Positions 1 to 13,310 of a stretch of DNA of 64,000 nt are shown here, in pieces (positions within the stretch are counted from its first letter, which is position 1; every line of letters begins with the position of its first letter). Source of the stretch: Saposhnikovia divaricata. Lineage: Eukaryota; Streptophyta; Magnoliopsida; Apiales; Apiaceae. Position numbers and translations under genes: made by a program. Location: assembly GCA_036435485.1 (NCBI GenBank), contig CM071601.1, positions 185,230,939 to 185,294,938 on the forward strand, written 5' to 3'. The notes beneath the pieces are model-generated. The model did not search any database and was not told where the DNA came from. It saw only the letters and a list, made by a program, of their open reading frames with translations.

Positions 1-558
1 ATTGTCCAAGTCGAAATTCTATGTAGAAATTCTCAAGTAGAACTTCTATGTAGAAATTTTTGCCTTAGAATAATTTTTCTGCAGATTTCTTTAAATATTG
101 AATAAACAATATTATCACTTTAACACTTTTTGACTTTGAATGCTTTACTCACCAAACCCACCTAACCCACATGCTAGGTACTGAGTATGTCTTTTACTTT
201 CGGCTGAATAAAATAAATCAACAAGTCCAAAAACCACCTTTTTATTCTTTTACTATTGAAAAGGAGATCAAAAAGTTGTTGGGTTGTATTCTTTGAAAAG
301 AACAGATGATGAACACTCAAGAACACCAAATATGAACTAACCCAGATAAATTCACAAAAATTAATTAAAATACACCCAAGCTAAATAATCACACCTGGAG
401 TATTTAAATAATTTTTCAGATGAGTTTTCACTACCAACGAATTAAAACACACTTTTCGAGAAAATGAAAAGTAGATCTGAAAAATGAAAACTCACGATTC
501 TTCTACTCAACACAAGGATCTATGTTTTGTATGTTAAACATATAGCTTTGATACCAAT

Positions 559-1627
559 TGTTAGGTCCAAATGTGTTGTAGAGGGGGGGTGAATACAACT
601 TTTCGAATATGAGAGGCAATAAAAACGATGCAATAAATGAACACACAGATTCAAGGAATATATTTCTTTATATATAACTTGAAAGGGTTGCTACAACATT
701 CATTACAAAGTATAACAGAAGTTGAGAGAGAAGTGAATGATACTAAGCTCTGTGAATGCACTCTCTCTTTTTCTCTTGTGTTTTTCTCTAGAATTGCTCA
801 CTAACTAAAACATTACACAAGTACTTCTATTTATACTACATGTAATCTATGTCCTGTAGTCTTCAAAGACTAAGATGTACGTGGCCCAATGATGTCCACA
901 TAATTCTTGCCTTATCTTGAAAGCTTGGAAATCTGCCAATCAGAAGATGCCATGTGTCATGTTGAAGCTGCACCTAAGTAGAACTTCTACTTGAGAATTT
1001 CTACTTGGCTATCTCGAAATTCCTAAGTGGAACTTCTACTTGGCTATCTCGAAATTCCTAAGTAGAACTTCTACTTGAGAATTTCTACTTAGCCATCCAG
1101 AACATTTAGTACTTAGAAAATATTCTGGTCTTCAACTTGAAACTTCAATGCACATCTTGAACTTGTGATATCTTCATGTCTTCTTTATTCTTCAACAAGC
1201 TCTTGAACATGGTTCTTTATTACTGACATAAACTTGCTATCAATGTCCTGACACTTGATGCACTGGTCTGGTTCATAAGTGACTAGTCTTGATAGTGTTT
1301 CTGCTTCTTGAATAAATTACCATATTCACTGAATAACTTGGCTTTCCAATATTTGCTTTCCTTCTTCTTCACTTGAAATCAATTGGTCTTGTTGATACTG
1401 ATAGTTATGATCTTGATTCTTGATTTATCAAATCACTGAGGCATGAACAACTTTAACTTGAACTTCTCTCAATGATTTCTTCTTGGCTTGATCATAGTTA
1501 GCATGTTTAATTGTATCAATTACCTTGTCTTCATTTAGTGTTGATTTCTTGTGACTTCCTGTTCTTGATTGTCTTCTGGTTAAGTATCTTTTCCTTTAGT
1601 TTGAGTTACATTACTTATAGTGTTACA
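559..1627 (-). mobile_element. Sirevirus-like Ty1/copia LTR (5' LTR of a minus-strand element)
   Basis: A primer-binding site reads on the minus strand at 545-556 (reverse complement of TGGTATCAAAGC). Next to it is a sequence beginning TGTTAGGTCC that holds a G-run followed by TGAATACAAC, an arrangement I know from Sirevirus/Maximus-type copia LTRs. A plausible CA end lies at 1627, giving about 1.07 kb. Positions 971-1094 hold tandem palindromic subrepeats, and related subrepeats occur at 1-60. The internal region and other LTR would lie to the left, outside the window, so no target duplication can be checked. Positions 1-544 look like element leader sequence or older nested DNA, with no gene visible. 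Confidence 0.6.
971..1094. repeat. Palindromic minisatellite inside the LTR
   Basis: The unit AAGTAGAACTTCTACTT has two 8-base inverted arms around one base. It recurs with spacers containing CTATCTCGAAATTCC, and a one-base variant (AAGTGGAACTTCTACTT) lies in the middle. A related degenerate block is at 1-60. Confidence 0.8.
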
Positions 1628-2079
1628 AGTTTATACACTCTGCCTTTCATATTGACTTTGTACTTTTGTGTAAGCTAAAAATCATGAAAATTTAATTTGT
1701 GTAATTATGTTTAATTTTAGACCGAAAAAGACCATAAAACACAATTTTCACACTTGTATTGAAATGAAAGAGGAGGAAAACAAGCATAATTGATTAAATT
1801 GAAAACAAGATATTCGAAAATAAGCATAAAATCATACGAGAACCACCACACAAGTTCTTAAAATTCACTGAGATCAACAACATAATTCTCGTCCTCAGCT
1901 TCCTCAATTTCCCTTGCAATTTCACGTTCCTTTCCTAAATTTATCCACGCTTTTAAAATTGGGATATTTACAAAACTACCTTTTTTTTTTAAACTGTTTA
2001 CAAAAATACGGTTTTTAGGTTGCAAAGGTTGCAAAACTGGCACCGTAGGTGACAAAGGTTACAAATGAGCTTAAAACTT
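1628..2079. other. Intergenic, no gene seen
   Basis: AT-rich DNA between the copia LTR and the gypsy remnant. A 65-codon minus-strand frame at 1858-2055 has no recognisable domain and I do not call it. Confidence 0.6.
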
Positions 2080-3165
2080 GAGGAATTCGTTATTATCCAG
2101 AAAAGGCCAAGGTGGTGGTCGATACCTATGGAAGGGATGAATCGAAATTAGAATTCAGTCAGGATTGACCAAGGGAACCGAGTATATGCACTAAAGAATA
2201 ATAGTAAAGGAAAAAGGACTAAATTATGGGGAAGGACAAAGATGTATAGAGAGTTAAAAGAATGTTTGGCGACCGAATATGAAGAATGGTATTGACGAAC
2301 TATTAAGTACAACGTGACATGTCAAAAGCAGGATGACAGAGACCTAATGGATTATTTCATCCTGTAGAGAATCCTGAACGTAAAGCTTTTGTAGCGATTG
2401 GGGCAGATAGAGACCTAAGGGTGAATCTCGAATACGAAAGGTACTTACAGATATGTTTAATCATGAGATCGAACATGTAAACTATTACGATTCGCGACCA
2501 ATGGACAAGTAAAAGAATTATCTAGACAATCGAATTCATATTAAGCGTCGTGCCTTAGATTTCTTGGGGAAGTCGAGGGTAATCCTTTATCAATGGTGGG
2601 AATATCGTTATCACGATAGTCATCATGTGAGCTGAAGGATGTCACTTGTAAAGCTTACTACATAAAGGAAGTTTCGATTTTCCTCGCGTTATGGAGACGT
2701 TAATGAGCGAAAAATATAGGGACCTGAGCTAGTTCAACGAACAAAGAAGGATATACATTATCCAAAGCAAGTGGTAGCGGCTGAAGGGAGGCAACACATG
2801 TGTGCTAACCAAGCCGAGAAATACAAAGAGTATCGTACGTATCGACGCTATCTTAGAACATGAATTATGACCACCGGATATTTCACATGCTTATGATACG
2901 AAAGATGAACATTGATGATATGAATATGACAGAATATAAATGTATAAGTAGTAAGACAGGAGTTGTCGTTCATTGAACAACCGATGAAGAATACAGGTCG
3001 GAAAGAGTGTGCGTTGAAGAATAACACTAAGGTGCTGGTGAAAGCAAGGTGAGAGAATGAAAGGAATGAGGTGTCAAACTGAGAGTTGGAGAGGGTGAAG
3101 CTGGAATATTACCCACGACTATCTTCTTTAGATTTCGGGACGGAATCCTTTTAAGGAGGGGAGAC
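2080..3165 (+). pseudogene. Ty3/gypsy (Tekay/Del chromovirus) pol 3' end with decayed chromodomain
   Basis: This stretch has no long open frame but translates in fragments to the end of a chromovirus polyprotein. Around 2530-2570 the plus strand gives KRRALDF, matching the integrase C-terminal region (ADxRRRxLEF in the family). Around 2998-3125 it gives RKECALKNNTKVLVKA, then after breaks LERVKLEYYPRL, matching the chromodomain pattern (LRNKxIPLVKVxW ... EATWExExxMxxKYPxLF). It ends in a polypurine tract (AAGGAGGGGAGA, 3153-3164) directly before the long LTR, as in Tekay elements. Stops and frameshifts throughout mean it is dead; the 5' part of the element is absent. Confidence 0.65.
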
Positions 3166-6100
3166 TTTAATAACCCTAATTTTTACAAATATTTGAAACT
3201 TGGATGAATAGTGATTTTATGGGTGGACGAAATTTTTTTGCAACCCCGCTATGTACGAATGATTAAATGGAGATATGAATTGATATTACGTCTTTACGAT
3301 GCAAATAAGTGTATGTAAAAGTCGTTAGTTTTCGACAAAAGTCATTATTTCAAATAATCGTATTTTACGAGATATCGAAGGATATGAAAGCTACGTCATG
3401 ACCGAGAGATATGACCAGGAGATTTATAATTTAAAAATTCCATCGATATATGTTAAGTTGAGGTACTTGGGATATTAAGGATTACACGAGGAAATTTCTA
3501 CAACGAAACGCTTTCGAAAATTTATCGAAACCGTGCATGAATAAGGATTAAGTAATGGGCATGGAATGATAAGTATCTAGAACAAGGCTATTATGCATGC
3601 ATGCAAAACTATGTAACTAAAGTACTCAGAAGCTAACCAAGAGCAAACCAAACCAAACCAACCAATTAGAAACCAAGTTCCATAAAATGAGGAATAAAGT
3701 GGCTTTATTGGTTGATTTTTTGGCAAGCATGTACTACCTTTTGACCTTAGCAATGCAGCAAATATAGATATGTGGTACATGTATTATCACATTATTACAA
3801 CACAAAAACGCAATCCAAAAAGCTCTCTCCCTCTTAAAGCTCCATTCTGCCCAGCAAGAACAAGGAGGAAAGAAAAATTCAAAACTCAAGTTCTACTCAT
3901 TCAAAAATCACCAAATTTTAACCTTAGCTTCTTCACTTCATGGGTAAGGTTCGTTCAAAACTTCGTGTCCATCCAAGTAGTATAGCCTAGTCAAATCCAT
4001 GCTCAAAGTTGGAGGTGAATAGTAATTTTGAAAATTACTAACTTGTTTTCTTGATTTCTTTTGCAATTTTAAGGATGATAAACATAGATCAAGGCTCCTT
4101 TAAGGCTTACAAGCTCTTGTTAGTGTGTTTAAGGATTCAAGGAAGGTATAACACTCATCCACCCTTTGATTTATTTTGAGTTATAAGCTTGAGTTGAAGT
4201 TATGTTTAAGAATGTGTCGATTCATGGAGTTTGGTATGTAAAAGGTTGAATCTTGATGATTGACTGTTATGGGTTGATGTTGGTGATGAGTTCTTGAAGT
4301 TTATGAACTGACTATGATGATAATAATGTTGCGTTGATGATTTGGTTGTTGTTTAATGGATTTAACGTAGTTAAATTCGTAAATCGTTACGACTATAGCC
4401 GTCGTAATGCCCGTTTGGTTTTAGGACTGTTTTAAACAAAGATTCACGAACTGTAAAAGTGGTATTTTTGAACACCCCTTCCCAGGCTTGTAGAGCTTAT
4501 TTTGTAGTTTGTATCCATATAAAGATCTTGTCAAGGTGATTTATGGTTTAAGAGATACGTTTATTTTAGTGAAGTCGATTCGAGGAACCAAACTGCTGCA
4601 AAGTACCAACTTGTAAAATATATTCGGACCCCTTAACTATATTTAAAACTCATGAAATTTGGATGGTATGAAGTTTGACCAGTGGAGAAGACGATCCAAA
4701 AAGAATCATACAAAAAGGTTAATTTTTCGATTTTATAAAAATGTCGGAACCAAAGTTGTGGATGACACTATTCGCTGTAAAGCTTCTGTATAGTTCAGTA
4801 AAATCCGAATTATTTGTCTTCTCTCCGGAACCGAATTCTTGCTTAATTACAAAGTAGACATTCTCTAGATCGTACACGCGAAAACGGTGCATCATTTGAG
4901 TTAACGGTTAAGGAGTTAGGAACGTTTTGGTGAAATTATCGCAAATAGTACAACTCCGTAGTTGACCATGTTTCTAAAATGTGTTTTGCCTATCTACACT
5001 CATGTGTTCCAAAGCAAAGCAATTTGATAAATATCATAAACACTCAAGAAGTTCCTTGAGGTGGTTCGTATTTAATTATGGATTTTTCATTTTATTAAAA
5101 ACGTTGGAGCGTGAGTCATGTAATAGTAACTTCCCAAAAAGTTAACTCGGATAAAACATGAAAGTTGTTGAGGAACATTATGACTACGTATTGGATTAAA
5201 GAATTGGATTAAAGGTCATTGACAAGATAAGTGTTAATAGAAAGTAACTAAGGACTCGTAAAGACAAAAGATGTAGCAATCACGTAATTGGTTAATGGAG
5301 TTGAGTGTACTTATCAGTGGTTTTGGTAGTTGTTTCGGTTAAGAAGGCTAACCAAGATTATTATGTCTGTTTCTAGAACTACCCGGAACGAGTGGAACAT
5401 GAGAGATGTACTTTGGATTCCAGGCAAATTTTTCAACCCTAAGCTTTTGTTTTCAAAATATTATATTTTGATCCTGCCTATGCAAGTTTTCGAAACTTGC
5501 ACTTCAAGTATTTCTAAACTGTTGTTGTTGTGATATAACTGCTATGAACTGCTTAAAATTATTTTTCGAATCAGCATGAGATGTATGGTTTATTTACGAA
5601 GATATATAAACCTGTTAAGTAAGTACGTATGCATAATACATATACATGTATACGATGATGTGTTAAGATTCTCAAGTAGGGTACAATAATACCATTTTCT
5701 TAAGTAAGGGAGTCGGAGATATTTCGTCCGGATAAGGACATAAAAACCCGAAAGTCACCGGAGATGATATATGACGTACAAATCGATTTAAAAATATTCA
5801 AATAAATATAAATTGGGTATTTTCGGGTTCAAAATCACTTTGATATTATTAATGAATATTATTTAAATATTTATTAATTATCCCAAGCTGATTATTTATT
5901 TAATAAATATTATTTGAATATTTATTAAATATTGCAGGATGATTTAAAAATCATATCAATTATTTAAAAGTTATTTAAGACTTTAAAAATTATTTTTAAA
6001 TATTTCTGATCGTCGAAAAATTATTTAAAATAGTACGGGTTCCCATTTCTTCACTGACTATAGCTTCACTCATCAAAAAGTATCGCTATCTCGCTCAAGC

Positions 6101-7553
6101 TTATCAAAACTCGGGAACCCAAGGTTTTGGGAGCCAGTAGTAATATTTTCTCCCTTCGCTATCTATAAGACAAATAAGAAATATACCCTACCTAGTAAGG
6201 AGGGGCTTAGGTTTGACTAAGTACTCAAAAACTTCGATCAACTCCCAGGTTATGTTTTGTAATGAGCTTCCGAAGTAAATGAAATCTGTTGACTAAGGTC
6301 AACCCACATGTCAAAGTTACTTCCTCAATTATTCATGGAAGTAAAGCTAATTAAATGTTATCAGTACTATCAATAAGCTCTGTGCTTGATATAAAACTGT
6401 TACCAAACCTATCAACAAGCTTTGTGCTTGGGGAACTGGATTAAATTCTGTTCCGATGATGGATAGGATTCTTTAGGGGATTGGAGGAAGAGGGGGCTAC
6501 GCTCTCGGGCGTAGTCCAAATATTAAGGCCCATATGCGGTCAGGGTGCAACCCGATAAGGGAACGTCGTCATTCTACTAGTAGAAAAGCAGAGGCACGAT
6601 ACCTTGGCTGTTCACCAAATATCGTGGAAGCGGCTCCGGCATAATCCTATTCTTCCAATTGGAATTGTATTGCAATGTTGTAACGAAAGCCTAGGTGCTG
6701 AATTACCGATAATATTGACAGTGGTTGAATAATGTATTCCCTGAACATAAATTGAACTGTAAGGTGTCTTGACAAAAATGATATACGTATATGTATATAT
6801 TTTCAAATTTGAGGAATACTTGGAACCTTATCAATGGTTCAATTTGCGTATGTTGAAAAGCAACTATTGTAGCAGTATCTTGAACTGTGTATTTTGAAAA
6901 GCTTTCTAAAAGATTGGCAAAACTATAGTGTATACTATTTTGCTACGATATGAAGATCATTATTATGAACTTAATTTGTCCATATGATATCATTTTCTTA
7001 AAACTTCATACTGAGTACGAGTATTTATTCAAAACTCGGACATGTATATTGTCGAGTTATATTTTGATAACATGAGATATATGCTCATAGATTTGGAAAT
7101 GATTTTCGAGACAAATCATATTATTTCTCAAAACGAAAAACTTGCTGAGCATTATGTAGCTTATTCTTGCTTTATAAAAACCTTTCAGAAAGAGAAAAAT
7201 TGGGTCGGTTAGCTCCGTACCAGCAGAAGAGAAATAGAGGAATTACCCCAGGATGATTCAGTTCCGGATAAATACTGCAAGTAAGTCTGATGGGATTTTC
7301 AGCTGTATTAGTAAGACTTGCCTTCAGGTGCGGTTTGTATAAGTGAGCTTGTGTATGATTTTGGATTGTACAGTTGAATTGCAACATTTAGTGTTGTATT
7401 TGATTATCGTTTCTGAGGCTCTAACTTGTGTGTGTGTGAAAGATTGAGGTCTAGATTGGTGTAGTGTTGAGTTGTAATATTAGTACAGGTACGAGATGAT
7501 TGGATGGTGACGTGACGACCCAGATTCCTGACCTCGGATTTGGGGACGTTACA
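3166..7553 (+). mobile_element. 3' LTR of a Tekay/Del-type gypsy element (about 4.4 kb)
   Basis: The sequence begins TTTAATAACCCTAA right after the polypurine tract and ends GGGGACGTTACA, close to the Tekay/Del LTR ends (TGTAATAACCC ... GGGGGCGTTACA). Multi-kilobase LTRs are known in this lineage. The 5' LTR and most of the internal region are missing, so this is a truncated element. Short frames inside it, such as 3577-3780 and 5330-5533, have no protein resemblance. Confidence 0.65.
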
Positions 7554-8117
7554 ATTTATAAATACATTTTCTAAGCCTATAAAAATTGCTACAAAGAAAG
7601 TATGAAAGTATGCCAAATTTTGGCCAAGTGCTGGAAAAAACCAAATAAAAAAAAAAAAGCAAAAGAATTCACTAGTTCAAGTGACGAATCCTATTAAAAT
7701 AAAATTCTGTAGGATTAACCACTTCAAGTGGCGAATTCCTTTCCTTTATCTCAGCTATACCATTTTTGTAAAGCTCTATTCAACTGTACTACTTATGTAA
7801 ACAACTATTGAAATTCTACTAGAAATGCAACTGAGCCATGAACTTGAAGGGAAATACTTTATACAATGCTAAACAAAATATTTGACGAAAGGGATTAGAT
7901 GTGTTTTAGCTTTGAATAGGATGTGATATTTACTACCTTTTGAAATTAATAGACGTCTAATTTGAGCACACATTTTTAATAGATTTTGGGAGAGATCTTA
8001 AATAAGATTAAAGTATAAAAGATGTGGTTATACAGGGATGTTGCATATTGCATTTAATTTTTTAATATTGCATTGTATGTTTAATCATTTACACACACAA
8101 GTCTCGTCATTTCTAAT

Positions 8118-8558
8118 ACTACCCCTATACCAAATTTTTTGTTCTATTTGACTTTTTATGGTCAAATTGATCAAATTTTGACTAACATTTACGTATTATT
8201 TTTTTATAGTTTACAAAAATTGAAAAATACATATTAAATAAACTAAATGTACTTTCTAATGATATAATTTGAGAAATGCTAGAATCCCCAAAAAGGTTCC
8301 AAAAACCATTCTCAAATGATGAGTTGTCAATTATACTATTGGTTGTACCTTACATTAATGAAATGGGCCCATCGTGTATACATATGAACCCACAAATAAA
8401 AATAAGACATGTGTCATTTCGGAACAAATTCGGAATCCGTTTCGGGATACGTAGCATTTCTCTTTTTATTTATATTATATATTAAATAATTGGTCAAAGT
8501 TTGGTCAATTTGACTATTTAAAGTTAAACATGACAAAAGATTTGGAATGGAGGAAGTA
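8118..8558. mobile_element. Decayed Stowaway-like MITE hosting a nested MITE
   Basis: The left end TACTACCCCTATACCAAATT and the right end, whose complement reads GTTACTTCCTCCATTCCAAA, are imperfect terminal inverted repeats of the TACTCCCTCC class. Confidence 0.5.
8271..8462. mobile_element. Nested 192-bp MITE with GAGAAATGCTA ends
   Basis: Left end GAGAAATGCTAGAATCCC; the right end complement reads GAGAAATGCTACGTATCCC. It sits inside the Stowaway-like sequence. No clear target duplication is visible. Confidence 0.55.
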
Positions 8559-9057
8559 ACAGTTTTCTTTTAGCGAAACTAATGATAATGTTGCGTACAT
8601 CATACTTTTCCCGGACCCTCTCGGATCTTAGGAGGGATATACAGGATTTTGGTTGGTTGGTTGTTATTTTTAAGAATTTAATCACATCGTTAGAATAATA
8701 TTTTTTAAATTTTTTTTGTTAATGAAATAAGTATTAATTGTATAGTTTATTTTATTAAAAAACTTAAAAATTATTATTTTAACTACATGATCAAGACTCT
8801 TAAAATTACTTGGAAAAAAAAAAATAAAAGTATCAATTATTTCAAAACTAAATAATATCCATTATTTATCAATAAGTGTTTTTTTTTTTTGTTTTTTTAG
8901 CAATAGTTACGACTCATTTTGCTTTAGGTTTGGTTAAATTTACCCAATTATTTTGGTCTGGTTTATTCATTTCAATTGTCAATTTAATTTCAATTTTTCA
9001 ATTTTATTTGAACAAAATTCTAAATATATCACAACTTATTTAAAAAATTGTAAATAA

Positions 9058-9094
<37 letters not shown>

Positions 9095-9483
9095 TACAAA
9101 AAATTTATATGGAATAATTATAAACTTATTTTACTCCATCGATCGTATAATCCCGGCGTCAGTTAATTTTCAAGAGCGGAATTTCTCAATTTTAACTTAG
9201 AAATTATACATATTTTTAATTATTTTAATTCTTTACTAAAATTTTCAAAAATTTCAATCAATTTAATTTTAAAAAAATTAATTTTTAAATTAATAAAAAA
9301 ATTACTAGATAACTTTGATGGTTAAATTACTAATTATCTTTAAATTAGTTAACTAAATTATTTAATTATGATTTAAATTGAAATTAAGTAGGTGTAATTA
9401 GGTAAGTTTAGGACATCTTGAATAAAATATTACTAAAATTTACTATAGAACTTTTTCTAAAATCACCTGACTAAAACTACTTA

Positions 9484-9747
9484 AATTTTATCTAAATATT
9501 AATGATACTAGCTTATAGACCGCGCAAAGGATGAGTTATTTTTTTTTTTAATTTACTTATAGTTTAGTATATATAATATTATAAACATTATTTTTAATAT
9601 GTTAGGAGTATTCAAAATTTTATCTAAATATTAATGATACTAGCTTATAGACCGCGCAAAGGATGAGTTATTTTTTTTTTAATTTACTTATAGTTTAGTA
9701 TATATAATATTATAAACATTATTTTTAATATGTTAGGAGTATTCAAA
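9484..9747. repeat. 132-bp tandem duplication of a Helitron-like end
   Basis: Two near-identical 132-bp units each carry ACTAGCTTATAGACCGCGC, the complement of a degenerate Helitron 3' end. Confidence 0.8.
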
Positions 9748-9757
9748 TTTTAGATCA

Positions 9758-9980
9758 TTGTATATAAATAATTTTTAGTATTGAATCTAAATTAATATGC
9801 TGTTGGTGGGAATCGAACCTTCAACCTTTTTTTATAACATAATCTAGTATTAATTTTATATTAAAATGTTGTTATAAATAATTTTTAATATTAAATCTAA
9901 ATTAATATGCTTTTGGTGAGAATCGAACCTTCAACCTTTCTATATAACATAATCTAGTATTAATTTTATATTAAAATGTT
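9758..9980. repeat. About 111-bp tandem duplication with a tRNA B-box-like motif
   Basis: Two diverged copies each contain GAATCGAACCTTCAACC, whose complement resembles a tRNA T-arm/B box (GGTTCGATTC). A third partial copy follows at 9980-10010. No tRNA fold is visible. Confidence 0.7.
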
Positions 9981-10152
9981 GTTGTTGGGATTTGAACCTT
10001 AGACCTCCAACTTTTAGTATTGTTGTATCTAACGGTCATAATCTATTTGAGTTGAAGATCTAACGGTTGTAAATTGGGGATAACCAAAAATGAGGAACCA
10101 AATTAGGGGTTGACCAAATTACAAATTATACCCCTTTCACTTATTATAATAT

Positions 10153-10544
10153 ACTAGCTTATAGTCCGTGCAAAGCACGGGTTACCTTTAAATATTTTTA
10201 AAATTATATGATTAAACAAAATAGAGTATAATAATTTATTATGGATATAATTTAACTTTGTAATATTAAATAATAATTTTTTTAGTAATAATAATAGTTA
10301 TTTAATAAATGACATGTATTGTTTAGGACTAGTAATATAAAATCTTAATGTAAATGTGTTGTTGACGGGATTCGAACATTGGATATTTAGAAGAGAGATT
10401 TAAATTTAGAATATTTCTTATTATTAGATATAACGGTTATCATCTATTTATTAAATATCTAACGATTACTATTCTTTTAAATAGTTGAACCAAACAACTA
10501 AATTATACCCTAATTTGCTTATAATATATTAGTAATAGTATAGA
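10153..10544 (-). mobile_element. Short non-autonomous Helitron
   Basis: Read on the minus strand, it starts TCTATACTATTA (complement at 10533-10544) and ends with a CCGTGC-TTT-GCACGG hairpin (10166-10180) and the terminus CTAGT at 10153. TC...CTAGT ends with a subterminal hairpin are the Helitron signature. It has no coding capacity. Confidence 0.7.
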
Positions 10545-10613
10545 TTAGTATAGATAGATAGTACAGATTCTAGCATAATATCAAATAATTACATAGAAAT
10601 TTATAAGTATATA

Positions 10614-11511
10614 TCTATACTATTATATAAAAGCCGAAACACTAAAAGTTTTGGTACCTGTTTTTTGGTACGTAGTGAATTTACTTATTTATCCTTTATT
10701 ATAAAGAAAAATATATATGATATCTATACTATTAAAACTCCTAAAAATAAATAATAACATAATATAAATTAATGGTAAGTAGTCAATTGCCTTTTTTCAT
10801 ATTTACTTTTAATTGAAGATATTACCTTTTATTAACACCTGAAAACATCAATCGTATCATATCTTCCAATCATTAATATTTCCTTTCGAATAAACACGTT
10901 ACCTTTTTAATTTAAAATTAATCTTACAATCATTAATATATACCCGAAAATATAACATCATATTTTTCAATTATTAATAAAATATATTAAAAATATGTAT
11001 ACGTTGTTTATAATAAGGAAACATTAACATCATATTTTTCAATTTTTAATAAAATATATTAAAAATATGTATACGTTGTTTATAATAAGGAAACATTAGC
11101 CGAAATATTAAAAATTTTGGCACCTATTTTTTGGTATATGTTTTTTAGTATTTCGTGAATTTACTTATTTAACATTTATTATAAAGAAAAATATATACAA
11201 TATCTATACTATTAAAGCACCTAAAATAAATAATAACATAATATAATTATGGTAATTAGTCGATTGTCTTTTTCACATTTAATTTTAGTTGAAGATATTA
11301 TCTTTTATAAACACCTAAAAACATCAATCATATCATATCTTCCAATCATATCATATCTAGGAATAATTAATATATATATCCAAAAATATCACATCATATC
11401 TTCTAATCACTGACAAAATCTATACTATTATATAAATTCCGAAACATTGAAAGTTTTGGTACCTGTTTTTTGGTACTAAGTGAATTTACTTATTTACCCT
11501 TCATTATAAAG

Positions 11512-11564
<53 letters not shown>

Positions 11565-13282
11565 ATCGATACTATTAAAATTCCTAAAATAAATAATAAC
11601 ATAATATGATTAATGGTAAGTAGTCGATTGTTTTTTTTTCACAATTACTTTTAATTGAAGATATTATCTTTTAGAAACACCCACTAATCTTACAATCACA
11701 AATATCTATACTATTATATAAAAGCCGAAACAATAAAAGAGTTTTGGTACCTGTTTTTTGTTACTAAGTTAATTTATTTATTTACCCTTTATCTATACTA
11801 TTAAAACTCCTAAAATAAATAATAACATAATATAATTAATGGTAAGTAGTCGATTGTCTTTTTTCACATTTACTTTTAATTGAAGATATTACCTTTTATA
11901 AACACCTACTAATCTTGCAATCATTAATATATACCCGAAAATATAACATCATATTTTTCAATTATTAATAAAATATATTAAAAATCTGTATACGTTGTTT
12001 ATAAAAACATCAGTCGTATCATATCTTACAATCATTAATATTTCCTTTCAAATTAAAATATGTTACCTTTTTAATTTAAAACTAATCTTATAATCATTAA
12101 TATATACCCGAAAATATTACATCATATTTTTCAATTATTAGTAAAAATATATTAAAAATTTGTATACGTTGTTTATAATAAGGAAACATTAGTATAATCC
12201 GTAAACATGAGTATATTAAATTATATTAAATTAAAATTAATTAATTAAAATAATGGTAAGTAGTCGATTGCCTTAATTAAATTATAATTATTATAAACTA
12301 ATCAATTACCTTTTTCACATAAATCGTATAATCTTTTTAATTTTCACGTTGCCTTTCTATTTCTATAGCTAAAATATCTTTTTTTTTCCAATTATATCAC
12401 GGGCGGTTCTATTTAATACAATAAACTAATAATATTCTAATATTAATAATTAACTGATTTTCTTTTTCAGCTAAAACGTATCATCTTTTATATATTTTCT
12501 AACTAAAATCCCTCTTTTAATAGAAATATCATGTACAATATTAATTTCTTCTTTTCAAAAAACATTACGAGCAATTGTATTTAATAAAATAACGTAATTA
12601 AATTATAAATACTATAAACTAATCAATTACATTTTTCACCAAAAACATGTTACCTTTTTAATTTTCTTTAACTAAATCCTCTCTTATTCTAATCATTACA
12701 CGGACATTATATTTTATAAAATAAAAGAATTATTTTATAATTACTAATAATTAAACAATTATTTTTTTTCAACTAAAACCTATCATCTTTCTATATTTTC
12801 TGACTAAAATCTCTCCATTTTTAGAAATATCATGGATAACATTTATACAACTATTATCAAATCATCTCATATAAAAATTTAATCCTCCAAAATTAATATT
12901 TCAAAAAATAATCTAAATTAATGAAAAAAAATCAAATAATATTTTAAAAAATCCGTGCATCGCACGGGTTTTAAGCTAGTATAATAAAAATCTGTATACT
13001 ACGAATAATGACCATTAGATTTTTAGTAAAAAATTAAAATCGTTAAATCTAATGATTAAATATATTATATTCAAGGTTTGAATTCTATCAACGACATATT
13101 TATTTTAAAATTTTATAATATAAGTTTTAAATCATGTATATCATTATTTATATTCAATTATTAATATTAAAATTAAAATAAAATTTTTTAAACAATGATT
13201 ATATAAAAATATAATTATAATATAAAATAAAATTTGTTACATATAAAAAAAAATCCATGCATTGCACGGGTTATAAGCTAGT
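10614..13282 (+). mobile_element. Nested non-autonomous Helitron cluster
   Basis: Three 5' ends of the type TCTATACTATTATATAAA are present at 10614, 11419 and 11705. Two 3' ends with the hairpin (CCGTGC-ATC-GCACGG at 12953-12967, and CATGCATTGCACGGG near 13255-13270) stop at CTAGT, 12980 and 13282. Internal blocks, such as those around AATCTTACAATCATTAAT, repeat several times, so at least two elements are nested. A (TA)n tract lies at 11517-11562. No Rep/helicase frame is present. Confidence 0.7.
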
Positions 13283-13302
13283 AATATTAAATTTATACTA
13301 TG

Positions 13303-13310
13303 TATAAATA
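13303..13310 (+). promoter_or_regulatory. Candidate TATA box for VPS26
   Basis: TATAAATA lies 21 bp after the last Helitron terminus and about 470 bp before the VPS26 ATG. A 5' leader with a (CT)n tract follows. The transcription start is inferred, not shown. Confidence 0.4.

Larger units (their letters stand above)
7554..9483. other. AT-rich intergenic region with MITE remnants
   Basis: No gene is visible. At 7671-7735 there are degenerate copies of the palindrome CCACTTCAAGTGG that reappears at 26.07-26.15 kb. A decayed Stowaway-like element and a nested MITE occupy 8118-8558. A (TA)n tract spans 9061-9091. Confidence 0.6.

Noticed and set aside
9484..9980. CRISPR-like or satellite array
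   Set aside because: Only two copies of each unit, no spacer pattern, and the genome is plant nuclear.
9800..10010. tRNA genes suggested by GAATCGAACC-type motifs
   Set aside because: The B-box-like word is present, but no cloverleaf or A box at the right spacing is visible.
10614..13282. Autonomous Helitron
   Set aside because: Termini are clear but there is no Rep/helicase coding sequence, only short AT-rich frames.
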